From: Solirubrobacteraceae bacterium
GTDB lineage: Bacteria; Actinomycetota; Thermoleophilia; Solirubrobacterales; Solirubrobacteraceae
Direction: 5' to 3'
Length of the DNA: 64,000 bases
Assembly: GCA_025449845.1 (NCBI GenBank)
Contig: JANWIP010000003.1
Location: 78,876-142,875 of the forward strand
This document shows positions 8,290 through 19,600 of the stretch, in pieces. The number at the start of each line of letters is the position of its first letter. Within the stretch, counting starts at the first letter, position 1. The notes beneath the pieces were generated by a model. It saw nothing but the letters and a program-made list of their open reading frames with translations. It searched no databases and was not told the DNA's origin. Made by a program: the position numbers and the translations under genes.

Positions 8290-11200
8290 TGCTGCGCAAG
8301 GGTTTGCTTTCGCTGTTCGTTGTCTGCACGTTCCTCGCGGTACCCGCCGTGGCCGGTGCGGTGGCAGCGCGGCCGGCGCTGACGTTGACGGTTGTGTCCG
8401 CCCCAACGAACTTCGCTCCAGGGGACGGAACCGAAAACCTGAACGAGTTTATGGTCCAGGTGACCAATAGTGGTGGCGCGCCGACGGATGGTACGCCAAT
8501 CGTGATCAGCGACGCGGTTCCCGCGCCTCTGGTATATGACCCTGTCGGTGGGTTTGGGGGTGTGGGTGCAGAAGGCCACGACAATCACAGTCGCGAACTG
8601 TCCTGTAACGCAGGGCCGCCTGTGACATGCAGGTATGAAGGCGTGTTGCAGCCGGGTGAGTCGTTGGTGATGTGGGTCCCGGTGGATGTACCGTTGGGAG
8701 CGCCGGCGAGCGTCGTTGACCAGGCGAGCGTGAGCGGTGGCGGCGCTGACGGTGTGTCGGCTGGTACTGCGACGATGCTTACGGCGGTGCAGCCGGGGTT
8801 TGGTTTTCAGGCGTTTGATGGGTCGATCGTGGGCGCCGATGGGCGGCCCGACACGCAGGCCGGAGCGCACCCCTACGCACTGAATCTCAACTTCAATCTC
8901 AACACTCTGCGACCCACTCGAACTCTTGGACGCTATCCGCGATTGGATCCGGCGGGGAACCCGAAGCGGATCGTGACGAATTTGCCTGCGGGTGTTGTCG
9001 CGAATCCTGGTGCGACTTTGACGCGTTGCACGGAGACGCAGCTCGAGAACGACGGCAACGGTGAAGAAAGCGCAACTACCAGGGGCTGCCCTGATTCGTC
9101 TGCGGTTGGTACGGCTACGGCTGTGATCGGGATCCTCGGTTTTCCAGCGGGTATCCCGATGGCGCTTTACAACATGGTTCCGCCTGCGGGTGTGCCGGCC
9201 GAGTTCGCCTTCGATGCCGGTCACCTTAGCGTATACGTGCATCTGTTTGGCGGTGTGCGTACGGGCGGAGATTACGGGTTGTCTTCGACCGCGAGCGACA
9301 TCTTGCAGTTAGGGGCAACTCAGGCGGTTCGGGTTGAATTGTGGGGCGATCCGTCCGATCCGAGCCATGACGGAATGCGTGGACGGTGCGCCAACGGTAA
9401 CTATGAAGGTCCGCGGCCGTGTTCGGGTGTGGGTTCGGGCAGGCCGTTCTTGACGTTGCCGAGTGCCTGCTCGGGGCCGCTGACGATGTCGGTGAGCACG
9501 AACTCGTGGCAGGAACCGGATAACTTCGTCAGCGACAGTTTCGCGACGCACGACGCGAGCGGAAACCCTGTTGGTGTGACGGGTTGCGCCTCGCTTGATT
9601 TCAGCCCCTCGTTGAGCGTGCAGCCCGATACACAGGCTGCTGGTTCGCCGACCGGGCTTGGTGTGGATTTGCGTGTCCCGCAGAACGAAAGCCCCGAAGG
9701 GTTGGCGGAGGCGAACCTGGAGAAGGCCGTCGTCACACTGCCGGAGGGGATGGTCATCTCTCCCTCCGCGGCGAACGGGCTGGGCGCGTGTTCTGAAGCG
9801 CAGATCGGGTTGGATAACGCCGGTAAGCCCTCATGCCCTGACTCCTCGAAGGTGGGGTCTGCGGAAGTCATCACGCCGTTGCTGGATCACCCGTTGCAGG
9901 GTTCGGTGTTTGTCGCGCAGCAGGGCAGCAACCCGTTCGGTTCGCTCCTCGCTTTGTATCTGGTCGTGGAAGCCGACGGGGCGATCATCAAGCTCCCCGG
10001 CGAGGTGTCCCTGAACCCTCTCACGGGCCAGGTCACCACCACGTTCGACAAGAGCCCGCAGCTGCCGTTCAGCGAGTTGAAGCTCAACCTCTTCGGCGGA
10101 CCCAGGGCAGCATTGGTCACACCGTCCGGGTGTGGGTCCTACACGACGACGTCCAGGTTGACGCCGTGGAGCAGCGAAACGCCCGTGGAACCCAGCAGCT
10201 CGTTCCAGGTCACCTCGGGGTGTGGTGGGCAACGGTTCAGCCCCTCGTTCACGGCGGGGACCGTGAGTAACCAGGCTGGTGGGTTCAGTCCGTTCAGCGT
10301 CACCTTCTCCCGCTCCGACCAGGAACAGGGGTTGGGTGCGGTGACGGTCAAGACCCCGCCGGGCCTGTTGGGGTTGCTGAAGAGCGTGGAGCGGTGTGGG
10401 GAGCCGCAGGCCAGCCAGGGGACTTGTGGCGCGGGGAGCCTGATCGGGCACACCACCGCCACCGCCGGCCCCGGGTCCGATCCGGTGAGTGTCACGGGCC
10501 AGGTGTTCCTCACGGGCCCGTACAAGGGTGCCCCGTTCGGGTTGAGCATCGTCGTCCCGGCGGCCGTCGGCCCGTTCAACCTCGGGACCGTCGTCGTCAG
10601 ATCCGCGGTGAGCGTCGATCCGCACACGGCGCAGATCACCGTCACGAGCGATCCGCTGCCGACGATCCTGCAAGGCGTCCCGTTGCAGATCAGGACGGTG
10701 AACGTCACCATCGACAGGGAAGGCTTCATGTTCAACCCCACCAGCTGCGAACCGTTGTCGGTTGGTGGGACCTTGTCGAGCACGCAGGGCGCCACCGCCG
10801 GTGTGTCCTCGCGTTTCCAGGCGGCGAACTGCACTGCCCTGCCGTTCAAGCCGGCGTTCACCGTCTCCACCCAGGCGGGCACCAGCAAGAAGAACGGCGC
10901 CAGCCTCGATGTGAAGGTCGGCTACCCAAGTGGGGCGCAGGCGAACATCCGCAGTGTCGCGGTCACTTTGCCGAAGCAGCTGCCCTCGCGGCTCTCCACG
11001 ATCCAGCAGGCGTGTCCTGAGGCGACGTTCAACGCGAACCCCGCCTCCTGCCCCGCCGGGTCGAACATCGGGATCGGGACGGCCCACACCCCGGTTCTCG
11101 CGAACCCGCTGACGGGTCCGGCGTTCCTCGTGTCTCACGGTGGCGCCGGGTTCCCCGACCTCGTCCTCATCCTGCAGGGTGAAGGCGTCACGCTCGATCT

Positions 11201-11510
11201 CGTCGGCAGCATCGACATCAAGCACGGGATCACCAGCAGTACCTTCGCGACCGTTCCCGACGCGCCGATCAGCAGCTTCGAGCTGAACCTCCCCGAGGGG
11301 CCGCACTCCGGGCTCGCTGCCGTGCTCCCCGCGAAGGCGAAGGGCAACCTGTGTGGGACGAGCCTCACGATGCCCACCATCCTCACCGGGCAGAACGGCG
11401 CGGTCGTCAAGCAGGCCACGAAGATCAAGGTCAGCGGCTGCAGCAAGGCAAAGAAGAAGGCGAAGAAGAGGGCGAAACGCAAGCACGTCAAGAAGGCGCA
11501 GGGGAAGTAG
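8289..11510 (+). CDS. Large secreted DUF11-like surface protein, cassette 1 gene B
   Basis: A 1073-residue exported protein with a signal peptide (LLSLFVVCTFLAVPAVAGA), an N-terminal DUF11-like domain (about 30-165), and repeated modules marked by LPEGMVISPSAANGLGACS, CPDSSKVGSAEV, GSVFVAQQGSNPF and GPYKGAPFGLSIVVPA. It ends in a Lys-rich tail. It is clearly homologous along its length to the protein at 20547-23861. The ATG at 8289 overlaps the stop of gene A (TGATG), indicating coupled translation. Probably an extracellular structural or adhesive protein; nothing in the sequence suggests an enzyme. Confidence 0.78.
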   Translation: MLRKGLLSLFVVCTFLAVPAVAGAVAARPALTLTVVSAPTNFAPGDGTENLNEFMVQVTNSGGAPTDGTPIVISDAVPAPLVYDPVGGFGGVGAEGHDNHSRELSCNAGPPVTCRYEGVLQPGESLVMWVPVDVPLGAPASVVDQASVSGGGADGVSAGTATMLTAVQPGFGFQAFDGSIVGADGRPDTQAGAHPYALNLNFNLNTLRPTRTLGRYPRLDPAGNPKRIVTNLPAGVVANPGATLTRCTETQLENDGNGEESATTRGCPDSSAVGTATAVIGILGFPAGIPMALYNMVPPAGVPAEFAFDAGHLSVYVHLFGGVRTGGDYGLSSTASDILQLGATQAVRVELWGDPSDPSHDGMRGRCANGNYEGPRPCSGVGSGRPFLTLPSACSGPLTMSVSTNSWQEPDNFVSDSFATHDASGNPVGVTGCASLDFSPSLSVQPDTQAAGSPTGLGVDLRVPQNESPEGLAEANLEKAVVTLPEGMVISPSAANGLGACSEAQIGLDNAGKPSCPDSSKVGSAEVITPLLDHPLQGSVFVAQQGSNPFGSLLALYLVVEADGAIIKLPGEVSLNPLTGQVTTTFDKSPQLPFSELKLNLFGGPRAALVTPSGCGSYTTTSRLTPWSSETPVEPSSSFQVTSGCGGQRFSPSFTAGTVSNQAGGFSPFSVTFSRSDQEQGLGAVTVKTPPGLLGLLKSVERCGEPQASQGTCGAGSLIGHTTATAGPGSDPVSVTGQVFLTGPYKGAPFGLSIVVPAAVGPFNLGTVVVRSAVSVDPHTAQITVTSDPLPTILQGVPLQIRTVNVTIDREGFMFNPTSCEPLSVGGTLSSTQGATAGVSSRFQAANCTALPFKPAFTVSTQAGTSKKNGASLDVKVGYPSGAQANIRSVAVTLPKQLPSRLSTIQQACPEATFNANPASCPAGSNIGIGTAHTPVLANPLTGPAFLVSHGGAGFPDLVLILQGEGVTLDLVGSIDIKHGITSSTFATVPDAPISSFELNLPEGPHSGLAAVLPAKAKGNLCGTSLTMPTILTGQNGAVVKQATKIKVSGCSKAKKKAKKRAKRKHVKKAQGK

Positions 11511-11519
11511 GCAGGAGCG

Positions 11520-12527
11520 GTGGCTGCTCTCATGGCACCTCGTGACACCACGGCCGGGACGCGTGAACGCGCGCGCCCGGCCAGGGACGGCCTGCCCCGT
11601 GAGCATGTGAGTGAGATCCAGCGGATGCGGATCTTGGCGGCGATGGCGGAGGTCGCCTCCGAACGGGGTGCGGGTTCGGTGACGGTCGCGCATGTGGTTG
11701 CCCGCGCTGGTGTCTCACGCCGCACGTTCTATGACCTGTTCGCGGACCGCGAGGAGTGCTTCCTGGCGGCGTTTGAGGAGGCGGTCGGCCGCGTCGGCGC
11801 GCGGGTGATCGCGGCCTGCGAGCGCGAGTCCGCGTGGCGGGAGCGGATCAGGGCGGGCCTGTGGGAGTTGCTTGTTTGGCTGGATGAGGAGCCTGCGCAG
11901 GCTCGGCTGTGTGTGGTGGAGTCGCTGGCGGCGGGCCCGCTTGTGCTGGAGCGTCGTGCGGTAGTGGTGCGAGCGCTGGTGCACGCGATCGATGAGGGTC
12001 GGCAAGCCGCGCCGTCAAGTACACGCAAGCCGTCGCGGTTGCCCCCGTTGACGGCGGAGGGTGTGGTGGGTGCGGTGTTGTCGGTGATCCACACCCGTCT
12101 CTCGGACCCGAAGGCCAACCCGCTCAGGGGTTTGTTGGGTGAGTTGATGAGCGTCATCGTGATGCCCTACCTCGGCCAAGCGGCGGCACAGAAGGAGCTG
12201 GGCAGACCGGCACCCCAACTCAAAACAAAAACTACGCCCGCGCGCCGCGACCCGTTGGATGGTCTGGACATGCGGATCACGTACCGCACCGTGCGCGTGC
12301 TGATGACGATCGCCGCGAACCCCGACGCGAGCAACCGCAAGATCGCGAGCGAGGCGGGCATCGGCGACCAGGGGCAGGTGTCGAAGCTGCTCGCGCGCCT
12401 TGAGCACCTGGGTCTGATCCACAACACCGGCGTCGGCCCCGCCAAGGGGGCGCCCAACGCGTGGGCGCTGACCGCGCGCGGGCAGCAGGTCGAGCAGGCC
12501 ATCACCGTGCAGACGGCCCCGCGCTGA
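11520..12527 (+). CDS. TetR-family regulator with C-terminal winged-helix domain, cassette 1 gene C
   Basis: The N-terminal TetR helix-turn-helix is recognisable (ILAAMAEVASERG, then VARAGVSRRTFYDLFADREE). A middle ligand/dimer region follows, then an additional C-terminal winged helix (about 245-330: NRKIASEAGIGDQGQVSKLL, LEHLGLIHNTG) resembling MarR-like domains. Two DNA-binding modules in one chain is unusual for TetR proteins. The GTG at 11520 lies 4 nt after AGGAG; an in-frame ATG at 11532 is an alternative. Only 9 nt separate it from gene B, so it is co-transcribed and may control the cassette. Paralogue at 23861-24814. Confidence 0.86.
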   Translation: MAALMAPRDTTAGTRERARPARDGLPREHVSEIQRMRILAAMAEVASERGAGSVTVAHVVARAGVSRRTFYDLFADREECFLAAFEEAVGRVGARVIAACERESAWRERIRAGLWELLVWLDEEPAQARLCVVESLAAGPLVLERRAVVVRALVHAIDEGRQAAPSSTRKPSRLPPLTAEGVVGAVLSVIHTRLSDPKANPLRGLLGELMSVIVMPYLGQAAAQKELGRPAPQLKTKTTPARRDPLDGLDMRITYRTVRVLMTIAANPDASNRKIASEAGIGDQGQVSKLLARLEHLGLIHNTGVGPAKGAPNAWALTARGQQVEQAITVQTAPR

Positions 12528-12575
12528 AAGGGTCCACGCCCCTCGGTCCGTCCCTCGCCCGGTAGCCTGGCAAGC

Positions 12576-14066
<1,491 letters not shown>

Positions 14067-14086
14067 AGCAATGCCAAGCCGGCAAA

Positions 14087-14121
14087 GGTAGAATGGTGCC
14101 TAGTCATGGTAGAATGGCACC
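14087..14121 (+). promoter_or_regulatory. Repeated -10/operator region of vapBC
   Basis: GGTAGAATGG occurs twice (14087-14096 and 14108-14117, 21 bp apart), each containing TAGAAT. GGTGCC (14095-14100) and GGCACC (14116-14121) form an inverted repeat across the pair. The second TAGAAT ends 7 nt before the GTG at 14123. Two turns of helix between copies fits cooperative binding by a VapB dimer pair. Confidence 0.5.
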
Positions 14122-14122
14122 C

Positions 14123-14377
14123 GTGTCTTTGAACGTGAAGAATCCAGAAGCTCACGAGCTGGCACGCGAGCTGGCCGAGCTGACAGGGGAGAGCATGAGC
14201 GCGGCCGTCACGATCGCGGTGCGGGAGCGGCGTGACAGGGTGCTTGCCGATCGCTCAGGCGGCCTAGCGCAGCGGATGCTCGAGATCGGCAAGGACTGCG
14301 CGGGGCGGCTGCCGGAGAAGGTGCGGAGGATCGACCACGGCGAGCTGCTCTACGACGAGCGCGGCCTGCCGGCATGA
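14123..14377 (+). CDS. VapB-like antitoxin (Rv0623/PSK family)
   Basis: The pattern SLNVKNPEAHELARELAELT followed by GESMSAAVTIAVRERRDR is typical of Rv0623-type VapB antitoxins: an N-terminal DNA-binding strand and helices, with a C-terminal toxin-neutralising tail. GTG 14123 is chosen because family members begin at this point and because a TAGAAT box ends 7 nt upstream; ATG 14114 and 14093 are in frame but overlap the promoter repeats. The stop overlaps the toxin start by 4 nt. The pair is inserted between metG and tatD. Confidence 0.85.
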   Translation: MSLNVKNPEAHELARELAELTGESMSAAVTIAVRERRDRVLADRSGGLAQRMLEIGKDCAGRLPEKVRRIDHGELLYDERGLPA

Positions 14378-14781
14378 TCATCGACACCTCGGCCCTCGTC
14401 GCGATCCTGCGCGCCGAGCCAGAGGCGGCGGCGTGCGCGGATGCGATCGAGTCTGCCGGCACGCGCCGGCTGTCGGCGGCGAGTTACGTAGAGGTCGGAG
14501 CCGTGATCGACCGCGCGGGCGACGCGATCGCCAGCCGCCGCGTCGAGGAGCTGCTGTCCGTCTCGGGCATCGAGATCGAGGCCGTGAGCGCGAGCCAGGC
14601 GCGGATCGCGCGCGAGGCCTATCGCGATTTCGGCAAGGGCAGCGGACACCCCGCCGGGCTGAACTTCGGCGACTGCTTCTCCTACGCGCTGGCCAAGGTC
14701 ACGGCAGAGCCGCTGCTGTTCAAAGGCGAGGACTTCCGGCACACCGACATCGCCCCTGCCCTCGTGGACCCTGGGATATAG
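14374..14781 (+). CDS. PIN-domain ribonuclease toxin (VapC)
   Basis: A 135-residue PIN domain beginning MIIDTSALVAIL, with acidic residues D4, E41 in SYVEVGAVID, and D97 in NFGDCFSYALAK, followed by PLLFKGEDF. This is the standard partner of Rv0623-type VapB. The ATGA overlap with the antitoxin assures coupled translation. These RNases usually cut tRNA or rRNA loops; the target here is unknown. Confidence 0.92.
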   Translation: MIIDTSALVAILRAEPEAAACADAIESAGTRRLSAASYVEVGAVIDRAGDAIASRRVEELLSVSGIEIEAVSASQARIAREAYRDFGKGSGHPAGLNFGDCFSYALAKVTAEPLLFKGEDFRHTDIAPALVDPGI

Positions 14782-14809
14782 CCGGCGCTCTGAAGAGCTG
14801 GATGCGGCC

Positions 14810-15559
14810 ATGATCGACAGCCACACCCACCTGCACCTGTGCGAGGGCACGCCGGCCGAGCTGGTGGAGCGCGCCGTGGCGGCGGGCGTCACGAAGCTGC
14901 TCACGGTAGGCACCGACGGCGCCTCCTGCCGCGCGGCGCTTGCGGCGGCCGAGGCCTTCCCGCAGGTGTACGCGGCGGTCGGCCGCCACCCCACCAACGC
15001 GCACGGCTTCGACGCCGCCGACCTGGCCGAGCTGAAGGCGCTGGCGGCGCACCCGCGCTGCCTGGCGATCGGCGAGACGGGCCTTGACTTCTACCGCGAG
15101 GGCCCCACGCGCGAGGACCAGGAACGCGCGTTCAGCGCGCAGATCGAGCTGGCGCGCGAGCTGGGCAAGCCGCTGATCATCCACACGCGCGCGGCCGACG
15201 AGGCAACCATGACCCATCTGGCGCGCGAGGCCGACGGCGTGAGCGTCGTGATGCACTGCTTCTCGATGCCCGAGCAGCTAGATGAGTGCCTGGAGCGCGG
15301 CTACGCGATCAGCTTTGCCGGCAACGTCACCTACAAGAGCGCCCAGGACCTCGCGCGCGCCGCGCGCTGCGTCCCGGCGGATCGCCTGCTGGTCGAGACG
15401 GACGCCCCCTACCTGACCCCCCAGAAGGTGCGCAAGTACAAGAACGAACCGGCCTTCGTGGCTCATACGCTGAGTTTTTTGGAGGAGTTGAGAGGGGTAT
15501 CGCACCTCGAGCTAGAGGCCGCGACAGAGGCCACGGCGGCGCGCGTGTTTGGCTGGTAG
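14810..15559 (+). CDS. tatD: TatD-family metal-dependent deoxyribonuclease
   Basis: A 249-residue TIM-barrel hydrolase of the TatD family, involved in DNA processing and quality control. Metal ligands are visible: DSHTHLH at the N-terminus, GETGLDFY, PLIIHTR, MHCFS and LVETDAPYL, in the order expected for the family. Length is normal. It is metG's usual neighbour in actinobacteria. A mazEF-like pair follows. Confidence 0.94.
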   Translation: MIDSHTHLHLCEGTPAELVERAVAAGVTKLLTVGTDGASCRAALAAAEAFPQVYAAVGRHPTNAHGFDAADLAELKALAAHPRCLAIGETGLDFYREGPTREDQERAFSAQIELARELGKPLIIHTRAADEATMTHLAREADGVSVVMHCFSMPEQLDECLERGYAISFAGNVTYKSAQDLARAARCVPADRLLVETDAPYLTPQKVRKYKNEPAFVAHTLSFLEELRGVSHLELEAATEATAARVFGW

Positions 15560-15606
15560 GGCCGCGGCGTTTGGCGTAGCACGATTTGTGTTACGGTGCT
15601 CAGGCG

Positions 15607-15855
15607 ATGGCCCGTGCCCTGCACGTCCGCCTGGACGCCGATTCCGAAGCCGCGTTGACGGTGCTGCGCGCCGAAGGGATGAACGACTCCCAGGCGGTGC
15701 GCCGCGCGCTGAGCGAGGCTCGTGCGCAACGCCGCCGCCGCTCCTCGCTGCGTCAAGAGGCGAGTCGGCTCGCGAGCGATCCGGCGGACCGCGGGGAGCT
15801 GGCACGGCTGCGCGAGGAGCTCGACGAGCTCTCCCCGCCGTGGCCCGCCGAGTGA
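15607..15855 (+). CDS. Ribbon-helix-helix-like antitoxin of a MazF-type toxin
   Basis: An 82-residue protein: MARALHVRLDADSEAALTVL then EGMNDSQAVRRALSEAR is a strand-helix-helix pattern, followed by an Arg-rich, then acidic tail. The in-frame GTG at 15586 would add seven residues, but ATG 15607 matches the start of the fold. Its stop overlaps the toxin ATG (TGATG). The antitoxin role is inferred from size and partner. Confidence 0.75.
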   Translation: MARALHVRLDADSEAALTVLRAEGMNDSQAVRRALSEARAQRRRRSSLRQEASRLASDPADRGELARLREELDELSPPWPAE

Positions 15856-16178
15856 TGGTCCGCGGCGAGATCGTGCGCCTGAGCGCGCCGCGCCGAACCC
15901 GTGGTCACGAGCAGAAGGGAGCGCGCGCGGGGGTGATCGTGCAGGCCGATGAGCTGCTGGGGTTGAGCACGGTGATCATCGCTCCCACATCGCGCTCCGC
16001 GGCGCCAGCCAGCTTCCGCCCGCTGATCGAAGTGGCGCAGACGCCCACTCGCGTCCTCACCGACCAGCTGCGCGTGTGCGATGTCCAGGCGATCGCCGGG
16101 ACCCTCGGCCATCTCGCGCACAGCGAGCTTGAGGCCTTGGACGACGCGCTGGCGCTGGTCCTCGGCCTGCGCGTCTGA
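15855..16178 (+). CDS. MazF/PemK-family endoribonuclease toxin
   Basis: A 107-residue protein: VRGEIVRLSAPRRTRGHEQK, GVIVQADELLGLSTVIIAPTS, then LTDQLRVCDVQAI is the MazF/PemK barrel. The usual glycine-rich loop of substrate recognition (GHEQKGARAGVIVQ) is present. Such toxins cut mRNA at short motifs. ATG 15855 overlaps the antitoxin stop. The open frame extends upstream through the antitoxin gene but is not coding there. Confidence 0.88.
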   Translation: MVRGEIVRLSAPRRTRGHEQKGARAGVIVQADELLGLSTVIIAPTSRSAAPASFRPLIEVAQTPTRVLTDQLRVCDVQAIAGTLGHLAHSELEALDDALALVLGLRV

Positions 16179-16197
16179 CGCCGATCCACCTCAGGGG

Positions 16198-16227
16198 TTG
16201 ACATGGCGGGCGCCTTGTGCGTATAGT
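16198..16227 (+). promoter_or_regulatory. Promoter of surface cassette 2
   Basis: TTGACA (16198-16203), 18-nt spacer containing CTTGTGC, TATAGT (16222-16227). It matches the cassette 1 promoter in both hexamers, spacing and the CTTGTGC motif, while the rest of the spacer differs. Confidence 0.77.
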
Positions 16228-16442
16228 GCTCGGGTCGGGCTTGTCTTTCTGACTCAGTGGGCGAGCGCGACATCAAATAGGTCCGGTTTTGGGGTTCGCC
16301 TTCGGGTTGGGCTTCAGCGCTGACGAGGGATGCAATGGGAGAGGGACTTGATCGCCTTGGGAAGAGATGAGCGATGAGCGTTAAAGCTTGCACCGCGCGC
16401 GGCGCGGACGGTGATCGTACGCCCCCTTCAGGGGGCCTAGCT

Positions 16443-16493
16443 AGATGCGTCAGCATCACTGACGCATCTCTCTCTCTCTCTCTCTCTCTCTCT
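16443..16493 (+). repeat. Perfect 11-bp hairpin followed by a (CT)13 microsatellite
   Basis: AGATGCGTCAG (16443-16453), loop CATCA, CTGACGCATCT (16459-16469), then thirteen CT units (16468-16493). The hairpin is identical to the copy at 5884-5910; the CT tract is one unit longer. Confidence 0.9.
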
Positions 16494-16632
16494 TGGCGGG
16501 GTTATCGGCCAGTTGGCTAGGTAGCAGTCCCCGCCGTCTTTCTGCCGCTCTGCGCTTTCGGCGCAGGGTGGCTTTGTGCTGCTCGGGCCTCCCGGGTGGT
16601 CGTGTTCTCTATTGCTCCGGGAGGGGATGTTG

Positions 16633-19600
16633 ATGGTGCGCTTGGTGTTGGCTGGGCAGGGGTTGGCGCGGGTGGTCCTGGTTTCGCTGTGTGTTGTGGT
16701 CTGCGGGGCTGTGGTGGGTGTGGCGCCGGCGTTGGCGGTTGTGAGCCGGTTCGGCAATGGTGAAGGTCCGGGGGCGGGGCAGTTCCGGGAGCCGCACGGT
16801 GTGACGGTGGAGCAGGAAAGCGGCGATGTGTATGTCGCCGATAAGGAAAACGAGCGGGTGGACAAGTTTGGGCCGGGTGGTGAATTCCTGTTTGCGTGGG
16901 GTTGGGGTGTGGCGGATGGGCATACCGAAGCGTTGCAGAGGTGTACGAGCGTGTGTTTCACGGGGGTCTACGGCGGGGGTTCGGGTGAGCTCCGGTTCCC
17001 GGAAGGTGTGGCGGTCGATAACGATCCGTTGAGCGCGTCCCATGGCGATGTGTACGTGGTCGACGCCGGCAACAGTCGTGTGCAGAAGTTCGATTCGGCT
17101 GGGAACTTTCTGCTGATGTTCGGCGGGGAAGTCAATGCGACGACCAAGGGGAATGTGTGTCTGGCGGGCGAAGCGTGCCAGGCGGGGGTGGAAGGGTCCG
17201 GCCCGGGGCAGTTCGTGGGTTCGCGGGGTGATCGTATCGCGGTGGATTCCTCCGGCACGGTGTTCGTGGGCGATGCGAACCGGGTGCAGGAGTTCAGTCC
17301 CGAAGGGGTGTATGAAGGGCAGATCGCGATCCCTGGCGCCGGGGAAGTCATCGCGCTGGCCGTGGATTCCAGCGGCGATGTGTATGTCGAGGGTCGCGAA
17401 CTGGGCGGGGTGCACGAGTACAACGGGGCAGGTGTGGAATTGGGTGAACCGCGAGACCCGTCGAGCCACCCGTACTCCGGCAACGCGATCGCTGTGGGTC
17501 CCTCCGATGAACTGTTCATCGACAGCGGTGAAGGATCGCATCGTCTCCTGCAGTTCGATCCCGCGGGTGGCGAGGTCGCGAGCTTCGACGCGGGTCCCGA
17601 ACCCGGCAATCGTGGTATCGCGTTCGGTAACGGTATCGGCGGGTTGTATGTGCTGGAGGCCGGTGCGGTGCGGTTGGTGAGCCCGCCGCCGGCGGGGCCG
17701 CTAGTGCCGGCGGGCAGCGAGTCGGCCGGGGAACTGCAGCCTACGGCCGCGACGGTCAACGCGACCGTCAACCCCGAGGGTCATGAAACGAGCTACAGCT
17801 TCGAATACGGCACGAGCGAAGCGTACGGGGCGAGCACCACGCCGGTCGCGCTGACGGGGGAAAGCTTCGAAGACCAACCCGCGAGCGCCGCCTTGAGCGA
17901 ACTGCAGCCGCGCACCCTGTATCACTTCCGGGTCGTAGCGACGGATAACGCGAGTCCCACGCCGCATACCACGTTTGGGCCGGATGAGACGTTCACGACC
18001 CTCCCGCCGGTGTTGATCGACAGCGAGTCGGTGTCGGGGGTGACGGCCAGGAGCGCGACGCTCGCGGCGCAGCTGAACCCGCTGGGGCGGGACACCAGGT
18101 TTCGTTTTGAGTACGGCTCCACCACAGCGTATGGGACGAGCGTGCCCGTACCGGACGGCGATGCTGGCGCGGGCACTGCGGATGTCGCGTTGAGCGCGTT
18201 GGTCGAGGGTCTCTCGCCGGGCACTGTCTACCACTATCGTGTGGTGGCGTATAACTCGCTCGACGCTCCCGGTACGGTGGTGGAAGGCTCCGATCGAACC
18301 TTCACGACGCAGGCTGGGGAAGCGCCGGGTTTGTTGGATGGTCGTGCGTGGGAGTTGGTGTCTCCGCCGGATAAGCATGGTGCGGCGTTGGAAGCTCTCG
18401 GTGTCAGTCAGGCCGCTGGGGGGGCTTTGATCCAGGCGGCGCGGGGTGGTGGTGCGGTTACGTATGTGGCGAACGGCCCGGTGGATCCCAATCCGGCGGG
18501 CAACCGCAATGTCGAGTTTACGCAGGTCTTGGCGGCTCGTGGGGTGGGTGGCTGGTCCTCGCGTGGTATCGCGACGCCGCTGGAACCCCCGGTGGTCGGT
18601 TTTGTTGCCCAGAGTACGTCTGAGTACCGGTGGTTCTCGGATGATCTGTCGGTTGGTCTGGTCGAACCGGCGGGTGTGACGCCGCTTTCGCCGGCTGCGT
18701 CGGAAAGGACGATTTACCGGCGTGAGGCCGATGGTGAATACACGCCTTTGGTGGATGCCGCGAATGTGCCGCCGGGCACCGAATTCGGCAAGAGTCCCGA
18801 AGAAGTCCACTTCGTTGGTGCCAATCCTGATTTGAGTCATGCCGTTCTCAGCTCGAAGCGGGCGTTGACGCCTGGTTTCCTCAGTGGTGGGCTTTCGAGC
18901 GTGTATGAGTGGGCCGGTGGGTCTTTGCGGCTTGTCAGTGTGCTGCCCGGTAGTGGCAAGCCGGCGGCGGAAGAAGGTGAGGGAGCCCTCGTTGGGACCG
19001 ACCAAAACAACGCCAGGCATGCGGTGTCTGACGATGGTTCGCGTATCGTCTGGTCTACTCTTAATTCTGGTGGAGAAGTCCATCTCTACGTGACCGATAT
19101 GGGTCTGGGGCGGTCGGTGCAGCTAGATGTCGTCGGGGAAGGCGCGCAGGGCGGCAGCGGGGAACCTGTCTTCCAGACGGCGAGCGGTGATGGGTCCAAG
19201 GTGTTCTTCACGGATGGGAGCAGGTTGACGGCGGACGCCACGAGCGATCAAGTCAAGCCCGACCTGTATATGTGTGAAGTTGGTGTGGCGGCGGGTAAGC
19301 CGACGTGCCGGTTGAAGGATCTCACGGCCGATGAACACGCGGGTGAAGCCGCGGATGTGCAGGGTGTGGCGATGGGCGCCGGTGAAGACGGCAGGTATGT
19401 TTACTTCGTCGCCAATGGTGCTCTCGCCCCGGGCGCGGCGCCCGGGAATTGCAATGGGGAGGCGCATACTGGGATGTGCAATCTCTATGTGGTTGACACC
19501 GTGACGGGTGAGAGGAAGCTCGTCGCGGCGCTCTCAGGTGAAGATCACAACGATTGGGTAGCGGAAGGACCCGGTGGTACCACGGGTCTTCTTGTTCGGT

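Larger units (their letters stand above)
16179..16632 (+). other. Long leader region of surface cassette 2
   Basis: No gene is supported. The 454 bases repeat the architecture at 5586-6135: the same promoter, a related stretch at 16325-16382, the same hairpin with a CT tract, and the same terminal GGGAGGGG. Parts of the leader between these blocks differ, so the shared blocks are the conserved elements. Confidence 0.7.

Noticed and set aside
7000..8406. Long minus-strand open frame (468 codons) opposite the first surface protein
   Set aside because: It mirrors the plus-strand gene, has Arg/His-rich composition typical of antisense frames, and no start signal or family pattern.
9831..11693. 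620-codon minus-strand frame opposite the DUF11-like gene
   Set aside because: Antisense shadow of a well-supported gene in high-GC DNA; crosses into the TetR gene and matches no family.
17701..19083. 460-codon minus-strand frame within surface gene 2A
   Set aside because: Composition (Arg/Thr-rich, no hydrophobic core pattern) and position make it a shadow frame.
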